From Bagarius yarrelli (Eukaryota > Chordata > Actinopteri > Siluriformes > Sisoridae): a stretch of DNA of 64,000 bases. This document shows positions 61,735-64,000 of this stretch, piece by piece. The position numbers and the translations under genes are program-made. Numbering within the stretch: position 1 is the stretch's first letter; every line of letters begins with the position of its first letter. The stretch is from positions 8,089,724 to 8,153,723 of the forward strand of contig VCAZ01000006.1 in the NCBI GenBank assembly GCA_005784505.1, read 5' to 3'. The notes beneath the pieces are model-generated. The model did not search any database. It was not told the origin of the DNA and saw only the letters and a program-made list of their open reading frames with translations.

Positions 61735-61791
<57 letters not shown>
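61735..61791. repeat. (TA)n microsatellite
   Basis: About 28 TA units without interruption, preceded by two 'atacatcctttaacac'-like partial repeats. Confidence 0.95.
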
Positions 61792-61795
<4 letters not shown>

Positions 61796-63330
61796 AATCT
61801 ACCTCAAAACTTAATCTCAACCTATAACTTACTCTGGTACAAAATTATGTTTTCAGCTATTTTCCTATTAAGTAGGAGAAACTGGTGTTTAAATGGTTTT
61901 AAAAAATAAATGCTTTTCTGTAACCTAGTAACTTTTTTTATAAAGGATACTATTTTCTGTCTGCACTACTGTTCTTCCATCTGTAAAGAGACTTCCAGCA
62001 AAGCAGCTGCGTGTCTATTGATATATACAGAAACGTGAGGGGAAGTGTCATCTTTTTCAGGGTTTAAATACAGTCACATTTGCAGCGCCCTAATTATGCA
62101 CCAAAGCTGCAGATGGGATATTTAAAGGGTTAGAACACTTTGATTGTAGCTTCTATAAAATGCTCTCATGTTCTCAACATGTAGCTGCCATCACTATCTG
62201 GCACCATGATCCCTTATTGAAAATGTGTAAACTAAGTAAAAATTTACCATTGTTTTATTTTGAAAAAATACATTTATGTGTTAAATAGACACAGACTATA
62301 CATTTTATCTTCATCTCTACTTCAGTGTCTCCCAGAAGTGTGTTGACTAAAACCGTTAGACTAGATCCACTTTTCAAAATGGAATAGTAATGTTATTTTT
62401 ATCTCTGTAAAGTTCTCTCATCCTTCATGAAGACCTGGAATTCTATAGTGCAATCTATACACTGTGCCTCAAGTCTCTCTCTATCATTCTGTTTGTCAGT
62501 GTGTAAGATAAATGAGATTACTGGTGCTGGACAGTAACACTGCAAGCACTGAGGGATGAGAAAGCAATAAAGTGCTGCTACTGCTCATCTTCTGCCAGCT
62601 ACACTAACAAGCCATTCCTGGGAATCCATTTAACTGACGCAATCACATGGAGAGAAAACTGGAGCAGACCATACTGACTCTCTCAATCTCAAACCAGTTC
62701 AGTTTTCTCAAACCCCTCCCTCGCCCATCTCCCCCGCAGCCTTAACAGGATGCATGGGTAAGAATCTGTCAAAGAAATCAGCATCCATTCTCTAGTTTTA
62801 CATCCATCAGAATGATGTAGTGCCACCGCTTGCTCTCCATGGTTACCTGTTGACCTTCAGCATTCCATCATCTACAGTATGTAGCATGCAAATGTGCATG
62901 TGCTATAACAGTTCAGGCATTATAGTGTGTCAGCTAGCGATTATTGATTAACTGAAGAAGTCGAAAAATAGTCCATCGGGGTACAATGTGATACACTGTC
63001 ATTTGTGCTAACATTCCTATTCGTTAAATTTCTTAGTTTTGATAAATAATTCAGCCTGTGGTGCCTCGGGTGCATGCATGCAATTAAACTACATTTTTGA
63101 TTGCAAATGTGATAACAAATAAAATAGTACATAACAGTACATGACACAATACTGCTGCAGCTGAAATACGCCTACCAACAAACAGCCTGCGCACTGACTG
63201 CACATCATTGGTGCAAAATGCAAAATTAGCTTTGTATGAAATTTTTATCCATAGAAACCCAGTCGTTTCTTTCTATAGTAAGGGGATCACAGCTTGGCAA
63301 TGAAATGATTTTACAGCACTCAGACAGCGA
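61792..63330. other. Unique sequence, possible conserved segment
   Basis: No gene recognised. 62560-62910 is more balanced in composition, repeat-free and contains an octamer-like 'atgcaaatgtgcat' at about 62886-62899, a weak hint of regulatory DNA. Confidence 0.4.
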
Positions 63331-63351
63331 AAGATAGAGAGTGAGAGAGAA

Positions 63352-63428
<77 letters not shown>
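63331..63428 (+). repeat. (GA)n microsatellite
   Basis: GA run of nearly 100 bp with AAAG and TAGA interruptions near its start. Confidence 0.95.
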
Positions 63429-63432
<4 letters not shown>

Positions 63433-63948
63433 GTGTGATTAGGCACATGTGTGAATTGTGTGCACTTGAAAGCTTAATATAGTATTATTACTCCAGGGGA
63501 TGGAACAGAACACAGTGATATTACTCTGTAATCATATGCACAGTATAATCCAGCTGTGGCTTTAGTGGACCAACAGATGGTGAAAGGGGACGGAGTATCC
63601 ATGCTGTCTACTGAAATAAAGCCATGAAGGGTGCAGCATGTTTTTTAGGCTGTCTTGTAGTTAAGGCCATTTTAATTACAGTGTGTCAATAGAAAAAATA
63701 CAATAATTCTTCAGTTTTCTATGATGGACAATAACATCTAATACACTCACTACAATATACTCACAGAAAAAGGTTTAATTTCAGTGGACAGCATAAATAC
63801 TCCTTCCTACTTCCTCTTTTACCATCTTTTGGTCTACTTATGCCACAGCTGGATTATACTGTACACATGACCACAGGGTAATAACAGTGTGTTCTGTTCA
63901 AGCCCCTGGAGTAATATATACTATATTGAGTTTTAAAGTTTACACAAT
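63429..63948. other. Unique sequence
   Basis: No gene recognised. Confidence 0.45.
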
Positions 63949-64000
63949 TCACACACACACATTCATTCTCTCTCACTCTCTCTTTCTCTTTCTTTCTCAC
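63949..64000. repeat. (AC)n and (CT)n microsatellite, runs off the edge
   Basis: AC run followed by CT/TTTC units to the last base; its true length is not visible. Confidence 0.9.

Overview
The window looks like about 64 kb of gene-poor nuclear DNA from a teleost fish. The evidence is the repeat content: DANA/Mermaid-type SINEs, tRNA-headed SINEs with a LINE-like tail, Tc1/mariner DNA transposons, fragments of a DIRS-type tyrosine-recombinase retrotransposon, several non-LTR retrotransposon 3' ends, and long GA/CT, TG and TA microsatellites. The mix would fit an otophysan fish such as a catfish, characin or cyprinid, but the sequence does not settle the group. I found no convincing host protein-coding exon, no functional tRNA, rRNA or other RNA gene, no CRISPR array and no operon-like organisation. 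Most open frames are short and random, or are frames through repeats. The window is best read as an intergenic region or the inside of a large intron.

Layout. 0-10 kb: a DANA-like SINE (476-744), tRNA-headed SINEs (1381-1570 and 5791-5925), a possible hAT terminus and mostly AT-rich unique DNA. 9.5-12.5 kb: a degenerate Tc1 transposase 3' half (9513-10012) and a LINE 3' end (12078-12532). 17-21.4 kb: SINE pieces, then a decayed plus-strand DIRS element (19978-21365) holding a terminal repeat, an ORF1-like remnant, an inserted LINE-like tail and the start of the tyrosine recombinase. 24.5-27.5 kb: an L2/CR1-like LINE remnant (24550-25095) and the best-preserved element of the window, a 1.5-kb Tc1/mariner transposon on the minus strand (25963-27475) with TA flanks, matched terminal inverted repeats and a broken DD34E transposase. 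28-42 kb: DANA-like SINEs, one carrying a nested SINE inside a perfect 14-bp target-site duplication; a palindromic MITE (33129-33293); the minus-strand 3' end of a second DIRS copy (38595-39440); and a LINE-like tail (40863-41148). 42-64 kb: unclassified repeats, a 159-bp tandem duplication (47911-48129), a palindromic DNA element (52456-52937), giant GA and CT tracts, two more LINE 3' ends, and more SINEs and MITEs.

The elements form a small ecology. The tRNA-headed SINE carries a 3' tail resembling the end of the LINE at 24.5-25.1 kb, the expected relation between a SINE and the LINE that mobilises it. None of the autonomous elements in the window is intact, so any movement now would depend on proteins made elsewhere. 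I did not find an undescribed coding system. The items most worth following are the nested SINE, the two DIRS copies, and several repeat families that I could define but not name.
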